Shown here: positions 44,843 through 55,244 of the stretch, piece after piece
Layout of the letters: each line of letters starts with the position of its first letter
Position numbering within the stretch: position 1 is the stretch's first letter
Assembly (NCBI GenBank): GCA_002964805.2
Contig: PUDQ02000117.1
Span: forward strand, 1-64,000
DNA: 64,000 bases
Reading direction: 5' to 3'
From: Trametes villosa
Lineage: Eukaryota > Basidiomycota > Agaricomycetes > Polyporales > Polyporaceae
Notes under the pieces: model-generated
Database searches by the model: none
What the model was told of the DNA's origin: nothing
What the model saw: the letters and a program-made list of their open reading frames with translations, nothing else
Made by a program: the position numbers and the translations under genes

Positions 44843-47800
44843 TTAGACAGTAGTAGCACTGAAGAAGACCTTCAAGGACTCTTCCCCCTGCGTTCACGAT
44901 GAGTGAATGCTGGGTGCGCCAATACCATGGTGCTTACCAAGTCGATGCTGTCCTTGAAGTGCTTGTGGCATAGGCCGAGAAGAACCGTGTAACGATGTGC
45001 CTGTCTACAAAGACGTGAATACAGGATCAAAGCGGAAACACTGGCGTACGTACTTCCGAGCATATGCAGCGGCGGCTGGCTCGGATTCTCGCTCTCTCTG
45101 CACCGAGCACTCCGTCCATTGGCGACGATAGTAGCCGAAGAAGCGCACTGTTCTGGCCATCTCTTCCTCGAGTAACCGGACGTCTTCATGCCAACGCTTC
45201 TTGAGCGCGCTGCTGCGGAACCAGTGGACGCGAAGAGCTTCACCAAGATCAGCGCCTGATTCGGGAGAGCGAAGAGACCCTCACCGTCGTTGTAGAAGCT
45301 ATCATAGGGGCTACCCGGCTTCTCGGCTGTGAAATTGAACTTCTCCCAGATCCAGGAGACCGTCTCCCTACTCTCACCCAGTTTGCGATGCGCAGCGTCC
45401 AGTGTGAACTTCACGACGTCCTGGGGGCGCAGAGGGCGGAAAGCGTTGTCATCGGTGTCGGACATGCCTAGAGCTACAAGCGCGATGCGAGTGCGGCGAT
45501 ACCGATTAGCGGTAGTACGGACGCTTTCCTCCATGTTGCGGATAGACGTCACGGTGCGCGTTGTCTGCTTCTTGTTAACCGCATGGACCTTCTTGATCTT
45601 GTAGGCCTCGCGACCAATGATTGCCGTGCGGAGCTCATTCAAGGTGTCGCGCGCCTGGGCTTGACGTAGCTGGGTCTCGAACTGGACGAGTTCGCGCATG
45701 CACGGTTCGCGAAGCACGGCAGTGTCATAAGAGGAGGGAAGAACGACCGCTACGCCGTGTACCTCAAGCCATACTTCAGGCTTGCCCTTTGGCGAGCGCG
45801 CAGGAGGGAAGCCTTGGTTGATGGGGCCTGTATCGCTTCCCGGTGCACGGAACGGGAACGCCGGAGAGCGGTCAGTAGGAGTGGCGTCCTTCGCTGCCAG
45901 TAGTCTTAAGGCCTCGTCGACCAACGGACCGATGTAGGTGTTGCTGAGCACGGACCATGCACTGACATCGCGAAGGTATTGTTGGCAGCGGGGTCGCAAA
46001 GTGTCCGCGTCTGGCGGGTCATCCCTTTCGAGGAGGTCTAACAGAGCGTCTCTGACAAGCAGAATGAAGCAAAGGTAGAGCGAGCGTGATCCTGGCCGAC
46101 GCACCTTTCATGTTCGAGCGCGATACCGCGATGGATTAGCCCCAGAGGCCCGGCAGTAGGGCTGTCCTCGTCACCCGGAGTCTTCTTCAACAGAGCGAGC
46201 AGCTGCTTCTCGGTAAGGCCTGGTAGAAGTGAATATAGACGAAGCGGTGCGGTGAGCTGGACGTACTGACCGTGGTTCTGACTCATGACGTAGGGGTTTC
46301 TCGCCTTCTCGAACTTCCGAGGGTCGAGTACGTTGACCTCCCATTCGGCCTCCATCTTCGTCCACGCTCGTATCTTCGCCTTGTCCTTGACGTTCCCTTC
46401 GAGGGCGGCAAGGTGGTGAGACGACGCCGCGTACTGGTCTCTTGCATCATCGAGTCGATCAAACAGATACTTGGCTGTCACGATGACGCTCAGATGTATG
46501 TCAGGAGAAGAAAAAGAGGACTCACGCATTCCGTGCATTCGTTTCACGTTCATGTAGTTGTGGTAATCGTTGATGACGTCATGGCGGTGTCCTGCAGACA
46601 TCTCCCTCGTTCGGATAGCCAATGCGTTGAAGCCCGCCCAGATGCGCTCCAGAGCCTCGCCGTCCGTCATGCCAACGCCCGGAGTGTAGTGGTAAGAGTG
46701 CCAGATTTGGCACCAGAGACGATGTGCGGCGCCGTGGAACTTTGGAATGAGTGAGCGTGTCGGTGGGAAGTATGTGTGCCTGATGCTCTTGAGGTTGCTG
46801 AAATTCTCGCGGAAGTTCGCGAGGCGGAGGTCGAGCTTCTTGATGTACTGGCAGTTGACGTCGTAGCCGCGGCACATCAGCTTCAGCACGTTCATCCAAG
46901 GCTGCAAGCCTGATAGCGAAGCATAATCCCCCCAAGCAAAGCTGGGAGGATGTCAGCGAGTGCGTATCATGGGGGGATGGATAACTCCCACCCTTCTCCC
47001 TTCAGCAGGTCGACGAGCCCGCCAGGTATCACAAACATATGTCGGGAGCACGTTAATCCGAGGATACCAGAGAGCTGTCCAGTATACCGCCCTTGCCCCA
47101 TCGCACCGAACTTGTTGCACGTGCTTTCCTGTAGAAAAGCTGCGGGTCAGCAGGACGTAGCGCACGGAGTGTAGAACTGACCTCCTTGGCCGGCGGCTTG
47201 AATCTCTCTTGGTACTGAGCGAAGTCGCGCTCGTTGGCGAAGTAGCCTGCCCCTTCAGTGAGCGGGAAATCTTCCGGATCCATAGGCTTCAGCTTCAGGC
47301 TCTGGTGGAAATTCCCGTCGATGCTGTAGAAGAGCGTCTCGAGGAAGCTGCAAGAGAGATGGTGAGCGCGCGGAGGAAGGCGGCGTATGGGCAGACGTAC
47401 GCGTCTTTGTCGGCACGCTCCGCCCATCCTGGGGCCATGTTCTTATCCGGTTGCGGGCAACATGGACATAGCACGGCAAGGCTTCCAGCCGACAAACCCT
47501 TAATTGGCTCCTGGCCCGTCCGGCGCGTCGCACGAAGAAAGGCGAACTCCCGCATAGCGGTATTCAGCTCCCGCTCACGATCCTGGGCGAACATCAGCGC
47601 ATGCATAAGAAGTCGATAAATGTGAATACCTTGGTCGCATTGGTGTCAATTGCATCTGTCGAGCGTCGAAGATAGGTTACGAAGTCCATGGCCGTGATCT
47701 GCGTCTGGAGTGAGAGCAGATGATAGTCGCGCAGGCCGCTGACAGTAAACGCCGTCGTGGGTGTATCCCACGACCCCGGGAAGAGACCGAAGGAGAGAAG

Positions 47801-48518
47801 CTGGAGCGGATCGGGAACGCGGGTGCCGTCGGCAGTACAATGACAGAACTTCAAGTACATCGGGTGGATGCCATGCTGATGGACGACGGTCATCTTCCGA
47901 GGTCGAGTGCTGGCTATGCACGGCTGGCCGCCATGGCCAAGGCAAACCACCAATCCTAGGTCGTAGAGCGATCGACGTTGCCAGAAGCGAAGAGTCGGGT
48001 CCCATTCCTCGATGCGGTGAAACGGGTTCCGTGCATGGGTGCCGACGACGCACTGCTGACACTCCATGGGGGCATGGAAACAGTCGAAACAGCGGTAAAC
48101 GCGCTGTGATTGATCCAGAGCGGTCGTACACGAACCGCACGTCAGAGGATACGTGGGCCCGGCTTCACGAAGCAGAAGAGTCTTCTGAGCCTTCTTCGCC
48201 CAGCCCTCTAGGAACTGCTTCATCCTTTGATGGGGGTGCTACGATAGGTCAGAAAGCGAGATAGATGGGAATGAAAATGCCACGTACGATGGTGTTGCTG
48301 ACCTTGGCCTTTTTCTGTGGGCCACCATCCCCCTCTCCGGTCTCTCCATCGCCCGGACGGGCCTTGATCGAGCACTCGGTCTCCGGAGCGACAGTTGGGT
48401 GCGCGGGTGCGGGTGAGGGCTTCGAGCCCGCGAAGGGGTCTAGACGTCGCGACGGCGTCGATGGCTCTCCGCGCTGGAGTGTCGGTACATCTCGGACTTT
48501 GCGCTTCTTCGACGCCAT
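44843..48518 (-). CDS. KDZ-family transposase with CxC2 cysteine cluster
   Basis: Eleven exons on the minus strand: 48518-48288, 48238-47630, 47582-47401, 47347-47182, 47128-46992, 46941-46526, 46474-46105, 46051-45285, 45237-45054, 45004-44938, 44887-44843. They give 1057 residues with all phases closing. KDZ (Kyakuja-Dileera-Zisupton) transposases are RNase H-fold enzymes expanded in mushroom fungi. The start MASKKRKV is basic. The zinc-binding cluster spans about 111-280 (CGSC, CFDC, CQQC and later CHC). The catalytic domain starts with DGNFHQ at 351. Further family signatures are SRHMFVIPGGLVDLLKGEG, GYDVNCQY, IPKFHGAAHRLWCQ, TDGEALERIWAG and a C-terminal WHEDVRLLEEEMARTVRFF. An intron at 45284-45238 is needed to reach that last block. 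The final splice is uncertain; without it the protein would stop at 44872. No stop or frameshift is seen, so the gene may be functional. Confidence 0.88.
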
Positions 48519-50048
48519 CGTGGGTAGTGACGCGGAGACGGCGCCCGGATTACAGCAGGAGTATACGAGGGACCAGGGTTCGCAGAGGGTTCGCAGAGAA
48601 CGGGGGGAAGAGTATGGGGGGTCCGTGAGCTGCCGTCTGACAAATTGTTCCCTCTCCCCTGATGGACTAGCGCATCTCTCCTAGTCGCAATTTTGAGATC
48701 CGCCTTCGGCCTTTCAGTGCCGAATACGAGCCGTGGACATATGCCGGAGAATTACATGGCTTCATACGCATAGACTACAGGGGTGACGGAAGGTGTAACT
48801 GAAAGATGCATCGGAAGCCGTACACACGAGTATCTGGGTTCATGGCAAGCCATGTAAAAGAAGATACAGCACATACAGGAGGCCAAGGGGTATGCACAGG
48901 CAGGCTTCTATGGGGGAATATCAAAGGCGGAAAAGGAAGAGACGGTGTGGTGTATGGGCCGGTCAGATTCGCACTCCGTCGCGCCTTCACCCCTCGGAGG
49001 CGGGAGTACACGGTAGAGACCACAGTATACGAGGTGTCGACGCCCGCAAGGAACAGTGGCGAGTCGGCGGAGTTGTGTTGGTCGAAGGCGTCGTGGATAT
49101 AGCATGATGGAGCGATCATGGCCTGCGCGAGGGGGTTCGATGCCGTGGTAGGTAGTGTCGGAAGAGGCACACCCAAATGCCGACTGGGGTACGCCCAGGG
49201 CTAGGGTGACCTAGACGTGGACACACGACGGCACTATGGCCGGTGTTTAGTCCTACGCCATGGTAGGGGGAGGTGGAAGAGCACGACGTTGATGTCTTGT
49301 ATCTACAGTTTGCGTTGGTCAGATCAAATGGATAATGTGTCACAGGAAAACACTTACGCACCATTCCGCGACGCTCACCAGAGAGATTAAGAGGTAGAGA
49401 GAGAGAGAGCCGGTTGTAGATCGACGTAGGTGCAGAGTGTGCGGAGAGGTGCGGAGGCAGGTCGTGAAGCGCCCGTTGTCGCAAAACGTCTAAGTCCAGC
49501 TTCCCAAGGGCACTGCCAAAGTCGAACCAAGCGCAGCTGAGCGGCATCGCGGTCAGGTGACGTGCCCCAACCTCTATTTTCCCACGACTCGCAGAGGCGC
49601 CCCACCCCGTTCAGGGAATGGCGCTGCTGTTGACATTGTCCTCACGTCGAGCTCGGTCGCAAGCCCCAAGCTGGCGTCGGTCAAGCACGAAGGACAGAAG
49701 ATCAAGCTACGAGTCCTGGGCTGAGCAGCGAGACATACGTCTCACGCTGCTCGCTGCAATTGGACACTACCTCTCGAGTGGACGAGACCGTTTGTCTCTG
49801 TCCCCGGGGGTGCTCAAGCTCAAGATCGACCACCGGCAAACCGTTCGTCCCAACCCGCACGACTCTACGCCCCGACTCTCTCGTTTGGCTCTACCGACAC
49901 TGCAAGTCCCAGCAGCTGGAGGCTTGATCACCATCGAGCCCCGTCATCTCAGCCTCCCGGTTGTTACATCTCGCGATAGGAGTGCATACGTGAGCACTCT
50001 CACTATTGTCACGTTCGGTCTACTGTTCACGGCGTAAGCCAGATCGCC
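48519..50048. other. Divergent intergenic, possible small minus-strand gene
   Basis: Lies between the KDZ gene and the first plus-strand orphan. Minus-strand frames at 48775-49176 and 49116-49547 could form a small gene (a GTAAGT donor near 49350 and a CTGTAG acceptor near 49307 are present), but the product is unknown and the coding bias is poor, so I do not call it. Confidence 0.35.
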
Positions 50049-52598
50049 ATGGCGTCGACCTCACCAACTACGCCGTCGTCTCCCCTTACCCCGATCCCGG
50101 AGTCCCGCCAATCCCCTCAATCCTCGCGGGCACACTCCCCATCATCCGCTTCTCCACCTCCTGTCCAAACCCAAACCGCGCGCGAGCTCTCTCCCTCAGA
50201 ATTGGATGCTGCGGTATGCAAAGCATCTACCGTTACACGAGTGCCGCTAATCTCGTTCGTCAGATCACCACCTCGTTAAGAAGTGAGCACATACCGCGGA
50301 GCGATTCGACGAAGAACCCCGACGATGTCAGCGGAGAAGCCGAGGCAGGTGCCACCCTGCGCCCAACTAGGCGTGGAAAGCGTTAGTAACTAATCGTCAC
50401 TCGAGGTTGCTGAAACTGACCGTCCTGCAGACGTACTCGGGAGTGTATCGGCATATGACGCCATCGTGGCTGCTCCCGGGTTCAGCGGCACCTCCGTCTT
50501 CACGACCCCGAACCAAGACTGGGTCCCCGAGTTTGCCACAGCCCACGGCGAGATCACCACGTTCGCGGACGGCAAGTGGGGACGGCACGAATACTCCAGG
50601 TGGCCGCAAGCGTACTCCCGAAACAGTTTCCACGTTGCCTGTATCCCGCGTTCCCCCCGCCTCGATGGAGACACGACGGGCCCCTCTTCCGTTCTGTGGC
50701 GCACCCTGTCGGCCAGCGACTGGGAGACGGACGACTGTGGAGTGCCGGGGCTAGGCAAATTGAAGTCCGAGTTGCTGGAGGAGCTCAGCAAAGAGGCATC
50801 GGCGACGATCCAGCGGATTGCAGGCTGTCGGCGCGATGTCAAGGAATGGAACACGGTCGGCAAGTTCCTGATCGTCTGTTTACGCCACTGTCTCGACCGC
50901 CTTCGCCTTCTTCCCGCCCGGCCAAGCGTCATCATCTCCCTCGCTGCGCACGTGCAACGTCTCTGCTTGGAGCTCTGCGGACTGGAGATGCTCCTGAACG
51001 AGGTGCTCTATCGGATAGAATGCTATTGCCGCTATGATCGCAAGGTACTCAACATCCTCGGCGCTCACACCCCCGACGGCAGCGTCGTCCAGATCTTGCA
51101 TCGCGCCGGCATCCCCGTCTGGTTCCAGCGACCGCTTACCAAATCCCTCATCATCTACAAGGTGGTCTCGAAGACCGACATCCCTGTGGAGTTCTCCGGC
51201 GTACCTTCGTACCCGCGGCTCGTTCTCGCAAAGCGGGATATCGCTGGAGTGCTGAACACGGCGGGAGAATGGGCGCGGGCTATGAATGCGATGGTTCGGC
51301 GGCAGTTATGCGGGTCTCAGTTGCCGACGCTGGAGGCGGAGCACGCCGACGAGCCCCCCGGGAAGCGGGCTCGCCAAGACGTCAGCGCGGAGGCAGGGTG
51401 GAGTAGTTCGCTGGGCCCAGCCACGCCAATCTACGTGGTTCGCAACCCGGAGAGCGTTAGGGCACTGGGGCACGACCTGCCCGTGGCGGGAGCGCCGCGA
51501 TCACAGTCCGACCCTTCGGGGAAGAAGGTCAGGCGGAGACCGAGGCACGCTCGTAAAAAGGCGGGCAACGTCACCGCGCCGACGGCGGCCTCGTCGGCGA
51601 CGTCTACGTCGATGGCTGGACCTTCTGGTGTGTCCGACCCTAGTCCAGCCGGTTTCAGCATGAACCCGTTCCGCCAATACTACGCGTCCACGACTGTCTC
51701 GATCTCCGACCTCTGGGCACAAGCTCTTTCCGATGTAGGCACCCTCCCGCAGCCCGCGCAGTCCGTCAAATACTTCTTTCCTCCCCCGTTTCTGATCGAC
51801 AAGCTGGTGGGATACGAGACCAAACCCGAGAAGGTGGCGCGCTACCTCCACCACCTCGTTACCATTCGTACGTTTTGCCGTCTCCGCCTTTTCGACCCCA
51901 CCATCGCCGGCCGGCCCCTAACTGTCTCCGAATGGCGCGACGCGCTGTGGGGTGATTATGAGATCGACGACCACGATGACAACAACATGGGCGGCCGTGC
52001 CAAGCTCCGGCGTGAGGTCAAGAACAACCTCCGCCAGCTCTTCGGACGTCTAGCGTCCCTGCCATCTTACGAGAGCGGCTCCGCCCCCCGACTTCACGAC
52101 ATTCCTGTGAGCCTCCACACGGCCGCGTCAGACCGGAGCGTTCAGTGCACGCTAGTTTGGGAGGCTCATGAAGCCAACTGGAGATGCGAGCTGCTGGCCC
52201 TGGATGCGCTGATGGTAGGCTCGAGCGAGTTGCCCGAGCTGGAGCGATGGGATCGGGAGGCCCTAGTGTCAGAGGTGTGGGGTGAAGAATCGTCTGGCAT
52301 CAACCTCGTACCATCGGCTGCCGAGTGCGCCCGGTCCCGGCACTGTTGGATTTCTGACCCTGTCGAGCTCTGGGAGCCGAACGTCCGCCGCCACTGCGCC
52401 TTCCTCCAAGTCCTAAGTCGGTGGCCTGGTTTTCCGCCTGCGCTGAAAAAGGCGCGCGTCGGGGACCCCAGCTGCGACCCCGATGTGTACAAGAACTGCC
52501 TTCTCGTCGCCATCCAGTTCTACGTCAAGACATTCATCGTCAAGTTCCACCGCCTTCCCACTCCGCCGGTGTTCGTCGATGCCCCGCAGACGTTCTGA
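50049..52598 (+). CDS. Orphan 816-residue protein
   Basis: Three exons (50049-50213, 50264-50381, 50431-52598). The N terminus is Ser/Pro/Thr-rich and disordered up to about residue 95. A folded region follows (about 100-380), with helical stretches such as VQRLCLELCGLEMLLNEVL and a GIPVWFQRPL motif. A basic linker (KKVRRRPRHARKK, near 450) could be a nuclear localisation signal. The second folded region (about 500-816) has YFFPPPFLIDKLVGYE, then WEAHEANWRCELLALDAL, and ends HRLPTPPVFVDAPQTF. I do not recognise the family; I believe such GxPVW-containing proteins are repeated in Agaricomycete genomes but cannot check. It is first of four co-oriented orphans next to the KDZ gene. Confidence 0.78.
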
Positions 52599-52877
52599 TG
52601 CACTGCGGTGAGTTTTTTTCTTCGTGTTTCACCGTTACTCAGGGCTTATTAGCGTATCTTTGCGCCGCTCATCTCAGCTCGGGTACCTGTAGCTAGTTCG
52701 TCACCGCGAGAGACCATGTGATGTGTATCTACTAGTAGCGGCATTTCCCGAATGGGGGCCGTCCCGCTTTTGTCAGTTGCGCGTAGCGCGGGCGTTGATT
52801 TGTCGGGGTCTCGTAGGTAGACATGTACATGCTCTCGGACTGCTCCCCGTTTTCTTGTCGCTCTCTCACTCTGTACT
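52599..52877. other. Intergenic between co-oriented orphans
   Basis: 279 bp with no gene; it includes the promoter of the next gene. Confidence 0.5.
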
Positions 52878-54831
52878 ATGGGTCGATCGAACTGGCGCCT
52901 GCAGGAAATCGAACTTCTAGAGGAGGTCGCTAAGAGCGCAGAGGGCCGCGGCTTTCTGCTGTCTGCGGCCAAGGGAGACAGTGGCTGGCATGTAGACGCT
53001 GCCGCCTTCTTCACGACGTGTTACGATAAACATTTCGGCAAAGTCTGCTTCAATGAAGAGACCGACGCAGAGTTCGTTCTTCGGCAAGCAAGGCAGCCAA
53101 ACGCGAAGCTTGTTCGTTTCGAGGCGGAGACAGATGCAGACCGTCAGGCCAGGTGTGAAGGAATCCGAGCCGTGAGTGCTACTTGTCGTTCTCGACGCGT
53201 CGACCTGACGCCTTGTCGCACGCAGCGCATAGGAAGTTACCTGGCGAGGATCAGCCCGAAAAATGCCCGAAACGTATCGCGCGCCGCTGTCCCCGCCCCA
53301 TCTCCCCTCGGCCTCTCGGCCTCCGCCCATCTCGGCGTCGTCGTGCCCAGCAAGGAGGGCGTCACGAGTGGTCTTCTCGAGTTCAAGAGAAGCGCCCATC
53401 CTGACAAGCCCGGAATGGTCACCACCGCTGACGGCAAGACGGACATCGCGGCATGGAATCGCCAGTGCAAGAAGGCTTACGACAACTGCGAACAACGGGA
53501 GGACTTCGAGCAACGCGCGGTTCAAAGCAATGCGGAGCGACGAGAGTCGTCGGGTGAAGCTGCATCCCAGACAAGTCGCGAGAGGTGTGTATCTCCTCAC
53601 GTCCTGTCTTTTGCGTCATTGACGCAGCATGATAGGAAGGCTCAGACGCTCCCCCCATGGCTGACAACGGTATGCGACATGATTGAGGTCGAAGTCGGAT
53701 GGATTGGATGGTTTCCCGTTGGCGGCCTCGACGAGAACGGAAACATCAAGTGCATCTTGTAAGTCGTCGCATCTGCTGGATCAACATCTATTAACGTGGT
53801 CGATGCAGCCCGAGCACCGGAAGTCTTAACGGTGTCACTTTCGAAGAGTGGTTGGCGAGCAAAATAGGATGGTCGGTCAACCGTCTGAGGCTCGCATTCG
53901 ACAACTACATCCACGAGGTTTTCGATCGTGAGACGCGTTCTCACTCCCTACCCATCACTGTATCGCTGATGTTCGCCTTAGCGGCCGAACGCGTTCAAGA
54001 CAGCTCAGCTAACTCAGCTGCCCCCAAGCACGAGTCTTCACCATCAGACACGGCACTCAACACGGGCTCCGTCGCAGACATATCGTCCTCCCCCGACCAT
54101 TCGGAAAGTTCGACGTCGGCCTCAAAAGATGCGCTCGTTGGTGAGCCACCGGTCTCACCTGCAGCTACTCCGCGTTCGTCCTCGAGGGACGAACTCCGGT
54201 CGTCGCCAAGTCCTGAACTGCTTTCGTATGTCGTTGTTCACGCTGCCGAAGCTGTTCCTAACGCCATCTTCAGTCCACGAGGTGACGAGACCTCGCCAGA
54301 GGTGCAGGTGTCCGCCCAGCGCCTCGGCGGCGATGCCCCGGACGGCCTTGCATCGTTGAGGTATGTGCCTCGTTCTTCAAGAGGCTGATCGCTCTGATTG
54401 TATGTGTCAGCGCGCCTGCTAAGACTGGCAAGCGGGCTCCGCGTACGACTCCCAAGGTCGCTACACGGAGGAAACAACCGGCTGTGCGTAAGGCCGCGGA
54501 CGTCGCCAGTGAACCTGCACGACAGGGTACGCCACAGCCCTCGGACAGCGCAGGACGCCCGCAGCGTGTCCGCCAGAAGACGGCACGCGCCCAGAAGATC
54601 AGTCCGTGAGTATCCGTCGCTGCGTAACCAGTCTTACGCTAATCCCATGCCCCAAAAATTCGATCTTACAGCAGAAAATATGCTTCGAGGCGTCTACAGG
54701 ATGCGGAGGACGCCGCGCGGATCGCGGGCGGTTCTGCCTTGCCGGAGATCTCCACTTCCAAGAAGGGGGGATCCAAACGCAAGGCGACGGAATCGGGGGG
54801 TCAAGGCGAACCCAAGCGACGCCGTCGTTAG
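52878..54831 (+). CDS. Orphan 560-residue basic-tailed protein, probably nuclear
   Basis: Six exons: 52878-53171, 53226-53584, 53636-53758, 53809-54360, 54411-54605, 54672-54831. Two of the introns keep the frame open, so their use is inferred from splice sites. The N-terminal domain (about 1-100) starts MGRSNWRLQEIELLEEVAKS and has FFTTCYDKHFGK. A second folded part near 230-330 has WLTTVCDMIEVEVGWIGWFP and VTFEEWLASKIGWSVNRLRL. The C-terminal third is Ser/Pro-rich, then highly basic (KTGKRAPRTTPKVATRRK, ending EPKRRRR), which suggests nuclear localisation and perhaps DNA binding. The family is not recognised. It is second of the four co-oriented genes beside the KDZ transposase. Confidence 0.72.
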
Positions 54832-55244
54832 CTCGTCTCGTAGCGTAGAAATTTTCGGGCGGCTTGTAATGCGCTGAGATCCTGTTCTGGCGATGCCTGG
54901 TGCCCGGCAACGCGGAGGAATGAATCGAGCCTAGGATGTCAGATGCCATCTCCAGAAAACGATCTGCCGAACGCGTCTCAGCTCCAAGTGCGCTCATGAC
55001 TCCCCGTTCCCGATCTGAAGGAGAGCACGGCCGAGGGACCACTGCGCGGCCGAATGACGGCACCCTCCTGAGGCAGCATAAAAGGGTTCCGCACGCTGCT
55101 TTGCTCTGCAGGCTGCCCTCGACACCCGTCCTGCCCGCCTACCTTCCGCCGCCTACCCCCCGCTGCCTACCCCCCGCCGCCTACCTCCCACCGCCCGGTA
55201 CCCGCCTTCCGCCACCCGCCTTCCACCGCCCGCCTTCCACCGCG
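54832..55244. other. Intergenic with promoter and CCGCC repeats
   Basis: GCATAAAAGG at 55077-55086 looks like a TATA box. Between about 55140 and 55240 variants of CCGCCTACCCCCCG and CCGCCTTCCACCG repeat in tandem, in the presumed 5' leader of the next gene. The frame is open through it, so a longer Pro-rich N terminus is possible. Confidence 0.5.

Noticed and set aside
44843..48518. TET/JBP dioxygenase cargo next to the KDZ transposase.
   Set aside because: I looked for the HxD...H...R iron and oxoglutarate signature in the neighbouring genes and did not see it.
48775..49547. Small minus-strand gene upstream of the KDZ transposase.
   Set aside because: Splice sites can be found, but the product is short, repetitive at its end and unlike anything I know.
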